Assembly: GCA_947642475.1 (NCBI GenBank)
Contig: CANRSQ010000005.1
Location: 1 to 43,230, forward strand
Reading direction: 5' to 3'
Source of the DNA: an uncultured Mycoplasmatota bacterium
GTDB taxonomy: Bacteria > Bacillota_I > Bacilli_A > RF39 > UBA660
Length of the DNA: 43,230 nucleotides
Shown piece by piece: positions 6,957 through 16,004 of this stretch (position 1 is the stretch's first letter; each line of letters begins with the position of its first letter). The notes beneath the pieces are model-generated. The model was given only the letters and a program-made list of their open reading frames with translations. It was not told the origin of the DNA and ran no database searches. Made by a program: the position numbers and the translations under genes.

Positions 6957-9287
6957 TTATAGCTCGAACTGTGAATTATAAAGTTCAGCATAGAATCCTT
7001 TTTGTTTCATTAATTCTTCATGATTTCCTTGTTCGATAATGTTTCCATCTTTCATTACTAAGATTAAATCGGCATTTTTGATAGTTGATAATCTATGAGC
7101 AATAATGAATGATGTTTTTCCTTTTGTAAGTTCATCCATAGCTTTTTGAACTAATTCTTCAGTTCTGGTATCAACGTTTGAGGTTGCTTCATCTAAGATT
7201 AGGAATGGTGTATCTTCTATCATTCCTCTAGCAATTGTTAGCAATTGTCTTTGACCAGCTGATACGCTATCGTTATCATCTATTTTTGAGTCATATCCGT
7301 GTGGTAAGGTTTTGATAAAATGTGAAATACCAACAGTATCACATACTTCTTTTATTTTTTCATCACTGATATTTTCTCTATTATAAACGATATTTTCTTT
7401 GACTGTCCCATCAAATAGCCACGTATCTTGAAGAACCATTGTAAATAGTTCATGGATATTGTCCCTTGTTAAATCTTTGGTTGATATTCCATCTATTTTG
7501 ATATCACCATCATTTATATCATAGAATTTCATTAGCAAGTTTACCATTGTTGTTTTTCCGGCACCTGTTGGTCCAACGATGGCGATTTTTTGTCCAGGTT
7601 TTGCTTTGGCACTGAAGTTATTAATTGTTGGTTTTTCGTTACCATCATATTTGAATATAACGTTTTCAAATTCTATTTCACCTTTAACATCTTTTTTGTT
7701 TAAGTGTTTTTTTATGTTTTCTTCGGATTTCATTTCAGGTTCGTCTAAGAATTCAAATACTCTTTCTGAAGCTGCAGCTGTAGATTGTAATGATGTAAGA
7801 GCTTGAGCAATTTGTGAAAGTGGTGATGTAAATAGTCTTACATAGGCGATGAAGGCTACAATAACACCAAAACTAATTACGTTATTTACGGTTAGTAAAG
7901 CCCCTACTATACAAACAGCTACATAGCCAAAGTTTCCAACGAATGACATTATTGGCATCATTAAGCCTGATAAAAATTGGCTTTTTTGATTTGCATTATA
8001 TACTTTATTATTATATTCATCGAATTTTTTGTTTGCTTCTTCCTGCCCGTTGTATGCTTTAACAACGTTTAGTCCGGAATATATTTCTTCGATATGACCG
8101 TTTAAGTTTCCTAGTTCAACTTGTCGAGCTACAAAGTATTTTTGTGATTTTCCAAGAATTAGGAACATTAAGCTAAAGCCTAGTAAACTTGAAATTATTG
8201 CGGTTAGGGCCATTATCCAATTGGTTACGAACATCATTATTATTGTTCCTATGAAAAGGGTTACTGCACTTACTAGGCTTGATAATGATTGGTTCATTGA
8301 TTGAGCGATTGTATCGACGTCGTTTGTAACTCTTGATAAGGTATCCCCTGCCTGATGTTTATCAAAGTATTTAAGTGGAAGTGTATTTATTTTTTCTGAG
8401 ATACTATTTCTTAGTCTTTTGGCAAATTTATTTGATACGGTTGCCATGATTACTGTTTCAATATAAGTAAATAAGGCACTTAATAAATATAGGGTTACCA
8501 AGAATAAAGCGATGGCTTTAATTTTATCCATATTCATATATGGTTCTACTACTTTTTTGATGTTTTTTGGCATTTCATCTATCTTTGAGTATAGTTCGTT
8601 TACCTGTGCATCTTTATCTAAAGTACTCATGATTTCGATAAACCTCGCTTGATCTTTTGGAGTTATTTTGGTTTTATCTATTTCAAAAGTTTTAAATAAG
8701 ATATTTTGAATACTTTCTGGAAATTTAATATCTTTTTTATTTTCTTCTTGGGTTAGTTTTAATAATTCTATTTTATCTTTAGTTGTTACTTTTTGGTTTT
8801 CATATGTTGTTTCTGGAAGAATTATTTCTAAAATAGAATTTGGAAGTTCTGTTAGTTTTTCTAAGGCTTTGGTTTTATCTGAGGATGTACTTATTTCATT
8901 CATGGCTTCCATATATTTTTGTTTTTCTTCTGGGGTTATTGCGCTGGAAGCTGCTATTTTAAAGTTTGTTTCTTCGTTTATATTAAGACTTAATATTTTA
9001 GGAAGTTCTTCTTTTAATGTATCTTCGTTTAAACTTTCAGTGGTTTTTTTAGAAATGGTTTCTAAATTATCTTTATTGACTACAAGTCCATCGGATATTT
9101 GATCTGTAATATCAGCTAGTTTATCTGGAGCGATTATGGAAAGTACTGAACCTAAGGCGGCTAGAATTAGAGCAATTGTGATTAAAATATTGAAGCTTTT
9201 TAATTCTTTAAAGAGTCTTCCTATGGCTTCTTTAAAGTTTTTGGCTTTTTGAGGTGTTTTTTCATTTGGTCCACCAGGTCTAGGCAT
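6957..9287 (-). CDS. ABC exporter half-transporter (catalytic subunit) with large extracytoplasmic insert
   Basis: A 776-residue type IV ABC exporter half. The first membrane helix (about 33-53) is followed by an insert of roughly 200 residues (about 54-255) before helix 2, which should face the outside. The remaining helices and the ATPase domain then follow. Walker A GPTGAGKT (572-579), signature SAGQ (676-679), Walker B with the catalytic Glu (LILDEATSNVD, Glu700) and the AHRLST switch His are all present. It overlaps the upstream half-transporter by 8 bases, so the two form a heterodimer of the LmrCD/YheHI/TM287-288 type, with this subunit supplying the competent catalytic Glu. The substrate is unknown; drugs, lipids or peptides are typical. 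The insert is much longer than usual for the family. Confidence 0.93.
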   Translation of the reverse strand: MPRPGGPNEKTPQKAKNFKEAIGRLFKELKSFNILITIALILAALGSVLSIIAPDKLADITDQISDGLVVNKDNLETISKKTTESLNEDTLKEELPKILSLNINEETNFKIAASSAITPEEKQKYMEAMNEISTSSDKTKALEKLTELPNSILEIILPETTYENQKVTTKDKIELLKLTQEENKKDIKFPESIQNILFKTFEIDKTKITPKDQARFIEIMSTLDKDAQVNELYSKIDEMPKNIKKVVEPYMNMDKIKAIALFLVTLYLLSALFTYIETVIMATVSNKFAKRLRNSISEKINTLPLKYFDKHQAGDTLSRVTNDVDTIAQSMNQSLSSLVSAVTLFIGTIIMMFVTNWIMALTAIISSLLGFSLMFLILGKSQKYFVARQVELGNLNGHIEEIYSGLNVVKAYNGQEEANKKFDEYNNKVYNANQKSQFLSGLMMPIMSFVGNFGYVAVCIVGALLTVNNVISFGVIVAFIAYVRLFTSPLSQIAQALTSLQSTAAASERVFEFLDEPEMKSEENIKKHLNKKDVKGEIEFENVIFKYDGNEKPTINNFSAKAKPGQKIAIVGPTGAGKTTMVNLLMKFYDINDGDIKIDGISTKDLTRDNIHELFTMVLQDTWLFDGTVKENIVYNRENISDEKIKEVCDTVGISHFIKTLPHGYDSKIDDNDSVSAGQRQLLTIARGMIEDTPFLILDEATSNVDTRTEELVQKAMDELTKGKTSFIIAHRLSTIKNADLILVMKDGNIIEQGNHEELMKQKGFYAELYNSQFEL

Positions 9288-11043
9288 TTTCTAATTCCTC
9301 CTTTGAAAGTTGTGATAGCGCTATTTGTTTATAGACCTCACAGTTTTTAAGTAATTCTTTATGGGTTCCAATTCCTACGCACTCTCCATTATCTAATACT
9401 ACTATTTTATCGGCATTCATAATTGTTCCAATTCTTTGAGCAACTATCAAGCTTGTAGCGTCTTTGGTGTATTTTTTTAGTTCTTTTCTTAATGTTGCAT
9501 CGGTTTTATAGTCTAAGGCTGAGAATGAATCATCGAAGATGTATATTTCTGGATCTCTAGCGATGGCTCTGGCGATGGCTAATCTTTGTTTTTGACCGCC
9601 TGAAATATTGGTTCCTCCAGGAGCAATATGGGTTTCATATTTATCATCCATTTTTTCTACAAATTCTGTGCCTTGGGCTACTTTAATGGCTTCTTTGATT
9701 TTTTCTTTTGTTATTTCTTCTTTTCCGTTATCACCGTATGAAACGTTATAGTTTATATCACCATTAAATAGGACAGCTTTTTGTGGAATATATCCTATTT
9801 TATTATGAAGGTAGTTTTCGTCATAGTCTTTAATGTTTACGCCGTCAACTAGTATTTCTCCATCAGTTACGTCATAAAATCTTGGAACTAGATTTATTAG
9901 GGTTGATTTTCCTGAACCTGTTGAGCCAATGAAGGCTACGGTTTCGCCTTTGTTTACTTTGAAGTTTATATTTTTAAGTAAATATTCTTCGGCATCTGGA
10001 TATTTAAATGATACGTTTTTAAATTCTACGGTTCCTGTTTCGTTTGTTTTGTTTTCTTTTAAGTATCCGTTTTCAATTGATTCTTTAGTATCTAATACTT
10101 CATTTATACGTTTTGCGGAAACTTGGGCTCTTGGGAGAATCATAAATATCATGGCTAACATTAGGAATGACATGATTACTTGCATTGCGTAAGATGAGAA
10201 GACGATCATATCTCCAAATAAGTTTAATTTATCGGCCATTAATGAATCTTTGATTATGTAGGCTCCAACGAAGTAAATTGAAAGGGTTAAAAAGTACATT
10301 ACTAAATACATAATTGGCATTAATATAGCGAATGTTTTTTGGTTAAATAGTTGGGTATTTGTTAGTTTGGTATTTACTTCGTTAAATTTTTCTTCTTCGT
10401 ATTTTTCGGCATTGAAAGCTCTTACTACTCTAATACCGGTTAGATTTTCTCTTGTTACGCCGTTTAATTTATCGGTTAATTTTTGAACTATTTTAAACCT
10501 TGGCATTACTATCATAACGATAATACCAATTGTTGATAGTAGTATTAGGACTGCTACTGCGGTAAGGGCACTCCACTCCCAACTTTTATTTAGGATTTTA
10601 GTAATGGCCCAAATAGCGGTTATTGGAGCTTTTACTAATAGTTGTAATCCCATAGCGATTAACATTTCTACTTGAGTTATATCGTTGGTGGTTCTAGTTA
10701 TTAAACTACTTGTTTGGAAGTTTTTTACTTCGCCTAATCCTAGTTTTTGAACTTTAGTAAAGAGTTTTTTTCTTACTCTTTTTGAAAAGTCGGCAGCTAT
10801 TATTGAAATTAGGTATCCTACAATGACTGCAGCTATTAAGCTACCAAAAGCGCATAGTAGCATACCTCCCCCATTTAGGAGAATATCTTTCATTTTGCTT
10901 CCTTCTGTTTGGACTAATACGGTTATTTCTGACATATAATCTGGCATTTTTAAATCTAGCCATACTTGAAACACAATTAGTATGAAACTTATTAAGGCCA
11001 AAAGAAGGTCTTTTTTTGTTAGATTTTTAAGTAATTTTATCAT
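9280..11043 (-). CDS. ABC exporter half-transporter (degenerate-site subunit)
   Basis: A 587-residue ABC exporter half with six predicted membrane helices and a C-terminal ATPase. Walker A GSTGSGKS (373-380) and signature SGGQ (481-484) are intact. In Walker B the sequence is YIFDDSFSALD, so Asp505 stands where the catalytic Glu normally is, and the H-loop region reads VAQRIGT (Gln for His). This is the well-known asymmetry of heterodimeric exporters, where one site binds ATP but hydrolyses poorly. The downstream overlapping gene provides the other half. It overlaps the zinc-ribbon gene before it by 4 bases (ATGA), indicating translational coupling. Confidence 0.93.
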   Translation of the reverse strand: MIKLLKNLTKKDLLLALISFILIVFQVWLDLKMPDYMSEITVLVQTEGSKMKDILLNGGGMLLCAFGSLIAAVIVGYLISIIAADFSKRVRKKLFTKVQKLGLGEVKNFQTSSLITRTTNDITQVEMLIAMGLQLLVKAPITAIWAITKILNKSWEWSALTAVAVLILLSTIGIIVMIVMPRFKIVQKLTDKLNGVTRENLTGIRVVRAFNAEKYEEEKFNEVNTKLTNTQLFNQKTFAILMPIMYLVMYFLTLSIYFVGAYIIKDSLMADKLNLFGDMIVFSSYAMQVIMSFLMLAMIFMILPRAQVSAKRINEVLDTKESIENGYLKENKTNETGTVEFKNVSFKYPDAEEYLLKNINFKVNKGETVAFIGSTGSGKSTLINLVPRFYDVTDGEILVDGVNIKDYDENYLHNKIGYIPQKAVLFNGDINYNVSYGDNGKEEITKEKIKEAIKVAQGTEFVEKMDDKYETHIAPGGTNISGGQKQRLAIARAIARDPEIYIFDDSFSALDYKTDATLRKELKKYTKDATSLIVAQRIGTIMNADKIVVLDNGECVGIGTHKELLKNCEVYKQIALSQLSKEELENA

Positions 11044-11489
11044 TTTTTCATCCTTTCATTATCGGTGATTATTTCTATTTTTTGTTTTCTTAGACAAAGA
11101 AATGTAATTTTGTTTTTGCATGTTGGACATTTTGTGTGTTTTATTCCTCTTTCATAAGGAAGTGGTAATTTTAAAGTTGTTTTACATTTATGACATTTTT
11201 TATAAACTGCTTCTTTTCTTTCTTTAAAATTCCTTTTTATGTTTTTAAATGGTTTTAATATTTTCTTTCTTATTTTTAAATATTTCTGATTTTCTTTTGT
11301 TCTTTTATAAATGTTTTTAGAAAAAAATCTAAATATTACGATGAACAGTAATAATAGGCCTACCATATCGAGAATAAATATTTTGATAAATAGACCTATT
11401 ATAAATATTATGATATAAGTACAAAAGAGGAGCTTAGAAAGCTCATCTACTCCATATCTTCCATACATCATTCTTAGGAAGTTTGACAT
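11040..11489 (-). CDS. Two-helix membrane protein with C-terminal zinc ribbon
   Basis: A 149-residue protein. Two adjacent hydrophobic segments (about 20-38 and 40-57) are followed by a very basic linker and a C-terminal zinc ribbon: CHKC...(about 17)...CPTC (CxxC pairs). It most likely sits in the membrane with the ribbon in the cytoplasm. It is translationally coupled on both sides: its ATG overlaps the stop of the protease gene (TAATG) and its stop overlaps the ABC gene. It resembles small zinc-ribbon membrane proteins seen in Firmicutes, but I know of no assigned function. Confidence 0.65.
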   Translation of the reverse strand: MSNFLRMMYGRYGVDELSKLLFCTYIIIFIIGLFIKIFILDMVGLLLLFIVIFRFFSKNIYKRTKENQKYLKIRKKILKPFKNIKRNFKERKEAVYKKCHKCKTTLKLPLPYERGIKHTKCPTCKNKITFLCLRKQKIEIITDNERMKK

Positions 11490-12166
11490 TAATCATCCCT
11501 ACCGAACATTAAAACCAATCTTGCAAGTTCAAGGATTGCGGCGGCTACACTGGCTACATAGGTTAAGGCAGCGGCTGTAAGCATTGTTTTAGCGCCTTTG
11601 TGTTCTTTTGTATCTAATAGATTTCCATTTTTTATTTCTTTTAAGGCTCTTTTACTGGCATCTATTTCTACTGGCAAGGTTACTAATTGGAATACTAAAA
11701 TAACTATTTCTAGAATAATTCCTATCCATATTAATTTTAATGATGCGAAGATTATTCCAATGATGATAGCTAAGTAACCGGCATAAGATGAGAAGTTTGT
11801 GATTGGAACTAGTGCTGACCTAATTTTCATGAAAATGTATCCATCTTTATCTTGGATAGCGTGGCCGCATTCATGACTAGCTACAGCTACAGCGCCTACA
11901 GAATCACCATTATAGACATTACTTGATAGTCTAATTACTTTACTTGATGGATCATAGTGATCACTTAGATGTCCACCGGTTTCTACTACTTTGATATTTT
12001 CTAAGCCGTTTTTGTCTAAAATGTATCTTGCAGCTTCTTTTCCGGTTATTCCTTTGGTATTTTTTATTTTTGAATATTTTTTATATGAACTATTTACGTA
12101 TATTTGAGCTCCTAAAACAATTACTATTGCAAGAATTGTTAGGCCATAAAATAAAGCTATATCCAT
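11489..12166 (-). CDS. yugP: YugP-type neutral zinc metallopeptidase, membrane-bound
   Basis: A 225-residue protein matching the Zn-dependent peptidase family represented by B. subtilis YugP. An N-terminal membrane helix comes first, then GVAVASHECGHAIQD with the HExxH zinc site (HECGH), then two to three further membrane segments. The characteristic SSKVIRLSSNVYNGDSVGAVAVASHECGH region is present. Substrates are unknown. It is the first gene of the operon leading into the zinc-ribbon and ABC exporter genes. Confidence 0.88.
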   Translation of the reverse strand: MDIALFYGLTILAIVIVLGAQIYVNSSYKKYSKIKNTKGITGKEAARYILDKNGLENIKVVETGGHLSDHYDPSSKVIRLSSNVYNGDSVGAVAVASHECGHAIQDKDGYIFMKIRSALVPITNFSSYAGYLAIIIGIIFASLKLIWIGIILEIVILVFQLVTLPVEIDASKRALKEIKNGNLLDTKEHKGAKTMLTAAALTYVASVAAAILELARLVLMFGRDD

Positions 12167-12321
12167 ATTATCACCTCTTATTTATTATATTTTTCTTTTT
12201 TTATTATAACACGGTTTTGATGTTATTTGAAATTTTTGTCTTTTATTTCACATAAGTTTCACTTTGGTTTTAATACGCAAATCAATTTAATTAAAGATCA
12301 TATTTAATTTTATTAGTAAAG

Positions 12322-12346
12322 AAAAGCCCTCATCTGCGAGAGCTTA
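12322..12346 (-). terminator. Terminator of tRNA-Arg(CCT)
   Basis: An 8-bp stem with one G-T pair (12324-12331 with 12338-12345, AAGCYCTC type) followed by TTTTC on the minus strand. Confidence 0.65.
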
Positions 12347-12355
12347 TTTTTATAA

Positions 12356-12432
12356 TGGCGTCCTAGAGAAGATTCGAACTTCCGACCTATCGCTTAGGAG
12401 GCGATTGCTCTATCCAGCTGAGCTACTAGGAC
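12356..12432 (-). tRNA. tRNA-Arg (anticodon CCT)
   Basis: The minus strand folds as a full cloverleaf: acceptor GTCCTAG/CTAGGAC, D-loop AGCTCAGCTGGATAGAGC, anticodon stem ATCGC/GCGAT with loop CTCCTAA (anticodon CCT, reading AGG), T-arm GTTCGAATC. Discriminator G and CCA are encoded. It is a single gene with its own promoter and terminator. Confidence 0.95.
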
Positions 12433-12441
12433 ATTGTTATA

Positions 12442-12471
12442 ATTATAACATGTTTTTATCTTTTTTGTAAA
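12442..12471 (-). promoter_or_regulatory. Promoter of tRNA-Arg(CCT)
   Basis: Minus-strand TTTACA (12466-12471), 18-base spacer, TATAAT (12442-12447), 9 bases before the tRNA 5' end. Confidence 0.6.
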
Positions 12472-12484
12472 TGGCCCTTTCAAC

Positions 12485-12513
12485 TTGCCAAAGCTTTAAA
12501 AAAAGTATATAAT
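12485..12513 (+). promoter_or_regulatory. Promoter of the RNase J gene
   Basis: TTGCCA (12485-12490), 17-base spacer, TATAAT (12508-12513). The gene starts 39 bases downstream, behind an AAAGGAG ribosome site (12541-12547). Confidence 0.75.
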
Positions 12514-12552
12514 GTATTAAGTCAGTTTTTTAATCTTAAGAAAGGAGAATTT

Positions 12553-14238
12553 ATGAATTTTTTGAAAGACGATGAAACTGCAGTCTTCGCTTTAGGAGGA
12601 CTTGGTGAAGTCGGAAAAAATATGTATTGTGTAATGCATAAAGATGAAATTATTATTACTGATGCGGGTAATTTATTTCCAGAGGGAGATTTAATGGGAA
12701 TTGATTATATTATTCCTGATTATACTTTTTTAAAACAAAATGAGCACAAAATTAAGGGGCTATTTATTACACACGGACATGAAGATCATATTGGTGGTAT
12801 TCCATTTTTATTACAAATGGTTGATATTCCTAATATTTATGCACCAAATCAGGCAGTTGGTCTTATTAGAAGAAAGTTAGAAGACCGTGGTATTAAATAT
12901 AATAATTTACATGTATATACGGAAAAGGATGTATTTAAATACAAATATTTAACGGTTGAGTTTTTTAGAACAACTCACTCTATTCCAGATTCTCATGGAA
13001 TGTGTATTCATACACCTAATGGTAATGTTGTTACTACTGGTGACTTTAAATTTGATTTAACCCCTATTGGACCTATGGCTAATATTCACAAAATGGCTAA
13101 ACTTGGCGCTGAAGGTGTTACTTTATTAATGAGTGATAGTACTAATGCGATGAGTGAAGGTTTTAGTAATAGTGAATCTAAGGTTGATGAAACTTTAGAG
13201 GAATTATTTAGTCGTCATAACAGCCGTATTATTATTGCGACGTTTGCGTCTAACATTTACAGGCTTAAACATATTGTTGATACTTGTAAGAGACATGGTC
13301 GTAAAATTTGTGTATTTGGTAGAAGTATGACTAATAATATCGAAATTTCTATTGAAGGCGGATATATTAAACATAAAGATATATTTATTACTCCAGAGGA
13401 AGCTAAGAATTACCCATCAGATAAAATTTGTTTATTATGTACCGGAAGTCAAGGTGAGCCTTTAGCGGCTTTAAGTAGAATTGCGAATGGTACTTTTAGA
13501 CAAATTAAACTTAGAGATGATGATGTTGTTATATTCTCATCATCGGCTATTCCTGGAAATGCCGTTAGTATTTCTAGAACTATCAATAAATTATATTTAA
13601 AGGGTGTTACTGTTTATACTAATACTTCTTTAAGAGATATTCATACTAGTGGACATGGTAACCAAGATGAGCTTAAGCTTATGCTTAGACTTATTAATCC
13701 AAAATATTTTATGCCTTTCCATGGTGAATATAGAATGCTTAAAACTCATGCAGATTTAGCTATTGAATGCGGAATGCCTAAGGAAAATACTTTTGTTTTG
13801 GGTAATGGTGATGTTTTAATCTTAAAGGATGGCACTGTTAGACAAGGTGGTAAAATTCAAGCTGGAGATGTTTATGTTGATGGTAACCGTATTGGTGATA
13901 TTAGTAATGCGGTGATGAAAGATCGTAAGATTATGGCTAATGATGGTATTATTGTTGTCATTGCTAATATTGATACTAAAACTAATCAATTATTAGGTAA
14001 TCCTAGTATTATAACTAGAGGCTTTGTACTTGTTAATGATAATACTCTGTTATTAAAGAAATTAGAAAAATTAAGTAAGGATGCTATAAATAAGGTAATA
14101 AAAACTGGCGTTAATTATTCAGAAATAAAAGCAGAAATTATTAATTCAGTTTCTAATTACGTTAATACTCATACAGGAAGGAAACCTATTATATTACCGG
14201 TAATTATGGATGTAAAAAAAGATGTTAAAGTTGGTTAA
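12553..14238 (+). CDS. rnj: Ribonuclease J
   Basis: A 561-residue metallo-beta-lactamase/beta-CASP nuclease of the RNase J family, the main 5'-to-3' exonuclease and endonuclease for mRNA decay and rRNA maturation in Firmicutes. The zinc motif HGHEDH lies at residues 74-79 (FITHGHEDHIGGIPFL). Further metal motifs follow (TTHSIPDSHG; GDFKFD; MSDSTNA), then the beta-CASP segment (CTGSQGEP, FSSSAIPGN, HTSGHGNQDE, MPFHGEYRM). The length matches RNase J1 (about 555). It is preceded by a clear promoter and followed by a terminator over its stop codon. With a single copy in view I cannot say whether it is J1 or J2. Confidence 0.96.
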   Translation: MNFLKDDETAVFALGGLGEVGKNMYCVMHKDEIIITDAGNLFPEGDLMGIDYIIPDYTFLKQNEHKIKGLFITHGHEDHIGGIPFLLQMVDIPNIYAPNQAVGLIRRKLEDRGIKYNNLHVYTEKDVFKYKYLTVEFFRTTHSIPDSHGMCIHTPNGNVVTTGDFKFDLTPIGPMANIHKMAKLGAEGVTLLMSDSTNAMSEGFSNSESKVDETLEELFSRHNSRIIIATFASNIYRLKHIVDTCKRHGRKICVFGRSMTNNIEISIEGGYIKHKDIFITPEEAKNYPSDKICLLCTGSQGEPLAALSRIANGTFRQIKLRDDDVVIFSSSAIPGNAVSISRTINKLYLKGVTVYTNTSLRDIHTSGHGNQDELKLMLRLINPKYFMPFHGEYRMLKTHADLAIECGMPKENTFVLGNGDVLILKDGTVRQGGKIQAGDVYVDGNRIGDISNAVMKDRKIMANDGIIVVIANIDTKTNQLLGNPSIITRGFVLVNDNTLLLKKLEKLSKDAINKVIKTGVNYSEIKAEIINSVSNYVNTHTGRKPIILPVIMDVKKDVKVG

Positions 14239-14249
14239 CATCTTTTTTT
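14221..14249 (+). terminator. Bidirectional terminator between RNase J and pilin genes
   Basis: Stem GATGTTAA/TTAACATC (14221-14228 with 14235-14242), with seven T on the plus side and seven T on the minus side. It contains the RNase J stop codon and serves the convergent pilin gene too. Confidence 0.8.
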
Positions 14250-14621
14250 CTAGCAATTTTCTTTATATGTATATTCGTATTGTCTTTTAACTGCTCCTGA
14301 TTTGGTTACATCTTTTATTTCAACACAGGCATTTGTTATAACTTCGTCGGTTGACGGCAATTTGATATCTTTATCAATATATCCACTATTTTGTAATGTG
14401 GTTATTGTTACATTATATGTAGGATTATCTACTAATGTCTGTTTATTATCAGCAGCCCAGTTTCTAGCGGCTAAAACGATATTTTCTTTAATTTGCCTAT
14501 CGGCGTTTTCTTTGCCTTGTTTTATTCCTGAACTGATTACTGGTATGGTAATCATGGCGATTAATACTAGTAATACGATAACGCCTAATAGTTCGATTAA
14601 TGTAAATCCTTTTTTATTCAT
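14250..14621 (-). CDS. Type IV pilin / pseudopilin-like protein
   Basis: About 123 residues from the ATG at 14621 ([12 protein letters not shown]). The N terminus is a class III prepilin signal: short basic leader, Gly, then Phe-Thr-Leu-Ile-Glu with Glu5, and a hydrophobic helix ([17 protein letters not shown]). The C-terminal part has two Cys that could form a disulfide. Prepilin peptidase cuts after the Gly in this family. I prefer 14621 over an ATG at 14633 because GGTGATG sits at the right distance and the second pilin in the window has the same layout. The start overlaps the last codons of enolase. No pilus assembly genes are in the window. Confidence 0.85.
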   Translation of the reverse strand: MNKKGFTLIELLGVIVLLVLIAMITIPVISSGIKQGKENADRQIKENIVLAARNWAADNKQTLVDNPTYNVTITTLQNSGYIDKDIKLPSTDEVITNACVEIKDVTKSGAVKRQYEYTYKENC

Positions 14622-15858
14622 TTGCATCACCATTTATTTTTTCTTCTATTCTAATTAATCTATTATATTTAGCTACTCTATCGGTTCTTGAAAGTGAACC
14701 TGTTTTTATTTGTCCTAAATCTAGTCCAACGGCTAAATCGGCAATGGTTGTGTCTTCTGTTTCCCCACTTCTATGAGAAATTATTGTTTTATAGCCATTT
14801 TGTTTGGCGATATTTATTGTTTCTAGGGTTTCGGTAATTGTACCGATTTGATTTACTTTTAATAAAATAGCATTTCCGGCTTTTAAATCTATGCCTTTTT
14901 GTAAGTATTTTTTATTGGTAACGAATAGGTCATCCCCTACTAACTGAATTTTATTTCCTAGTTTTTCAGTTATTTTGGTAAACCCTTCCCAATCGTTTTC
15001 GTCTACGGGATCTTCTATTGAAACAATTGGGTATTCTTGGATTAAGTTTTCGTAGTATTCTATAAGTTCGTCGGTAGTTAATTTTTTATTTTCGCCTTTT
15101 AGGTTATATAATCCATCTTCATAAAATTCTGAAGCGGCTACATCTAGAGCAATATTGACATCTTCTCCTGGAGTATACCCGGCTTCTTTTATGGCTTTTA
15201 TAATGGAATCTAAGGCTTCTTTATTAGTTTGGAAGTTTGGGGCAAATCCGCCTTCATCACCAACGTTAGTATTATATCCGGCTTCTTTTAATACTTTTTT
15301 TAGATTATGGAATACTTCACTTCCAATTCTAACTCTTTCTTTTATGGTGCCTGCGTTTGGAATTATCATGAATTCTTGGAAATCTAATCCGTTATCGGCG
15401 TGCATTCCACCGTTTAAAATATTCATCATTGGTTTTGGAAGAATCTTTCCATTTCCAATATATTCATATAATTCTTGATTATTTGATAGACTTGCGGCTT
15501 TTAATACGGCCATTGAAACTGCTAGTATGGCATTAGCGCCTAAGTTTGATTTTGTTTCGGTTCCGTCAAGTTCTAACATTGTTTGGTCTATTAATTTTTG
15601 GTTGCTTACATCTAAACCTATTAATGCGGGTTTTATTATATTTTTGATGTTATTTACGGCTTTTTGGACACCTTTTCCCATATATCTATTATCTTTATCT
15701 CTTAATTCTAAAGCTTCTCTTTGCCCAGTTGAGGCACCGCTTGGAACGCTAGCAGTAGCTGTAATACCGTTGCTTAAGATTATATCGGCTTCGACAGTCG
15801 GATTTCCTCTTGAATCTAATATTTCTCTAGCTTTTATGTCTTTTATTGTATTATTCAT
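14614..15858 (-). CDS. eno: Enolase (phosphopyruvate hydratase)
   Basis: A 414-residue enolase converting 2-phosphoglycerate to phosphoenolpyruvate in glycolysis. The diagnostic segments are present: [16 protein letters not shown] at the N terminus, [18 protein letters not shown] (active-site loop), GDEGGFAPN (catalytic Glu), SIEDP (metal), GDDLFVTN (metal Asp) and [16 protein letters not shown] (substrate-binding loop). It is somewhat shorter than the usual 420-435. The ATG has AAAGGAG upstream. The 3' end overlaps the pilin gene. The usual glycolytic neighbours (gap, pgk, tpi, gpm) are absent. Confidence 0.97.
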   Translation of the reverse strand: MNNTIKDIKAREILDSRGNPTVEADIILSNGITATASVPSGASTGQREALELRDKDNRYMGKGVQKAVNNIKNIIKPALIGLDVSNQKLIDQTMLELDGTETKSNLGANAILAVSMAVLKAASLSNNQELYEYIGNGKILPKPMMNILNGGMHADNGLDFQEFMIIPNAGTIKERVRIGSEVFHNLKKVLKEAGYNTNVGDEGGFAPNFQTNKEALDSIIKAIKEAGYTPGEDVNIALDVAASEFYEDGLYNLKGENKKLTTDELIEYYENLIQEYPIVSIEDPVDENDWEGFTKITEKLGNKIQLVGDDLFVTNKKYLQKGIDLKAGNAILLKVNQIGTITETLETINIAKQNGYKTIISHRSGETEDTTIADLAVGLDLGQIKTGSLSRTDRVAKYNRLIRIEEKINGDANE

Positions 15859-15951
15859 TTTGTATGCTCCTTTACTATTGTTATTATAACATCTTTGATT
15901 AAAAATATAAATATTTGAATGGGCTTCTTTACATTTTATTTAATATTTTAA

Positions 15952-15980
15952 TTGTAATACCATATAATATATATTATAAT
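15952..15980 (+). promoter_or_regulatory. Promoter of the MurF-like gene
   Basis: TTGTAA (15952-15957), 17-base spacer, TATAAT (15975-15980), 24 bases before the ATG. Confidence 0.6.
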
Positions 15981-16004
15981 ATTTGTGTATTAAGGGTGGT
16001 TAAT

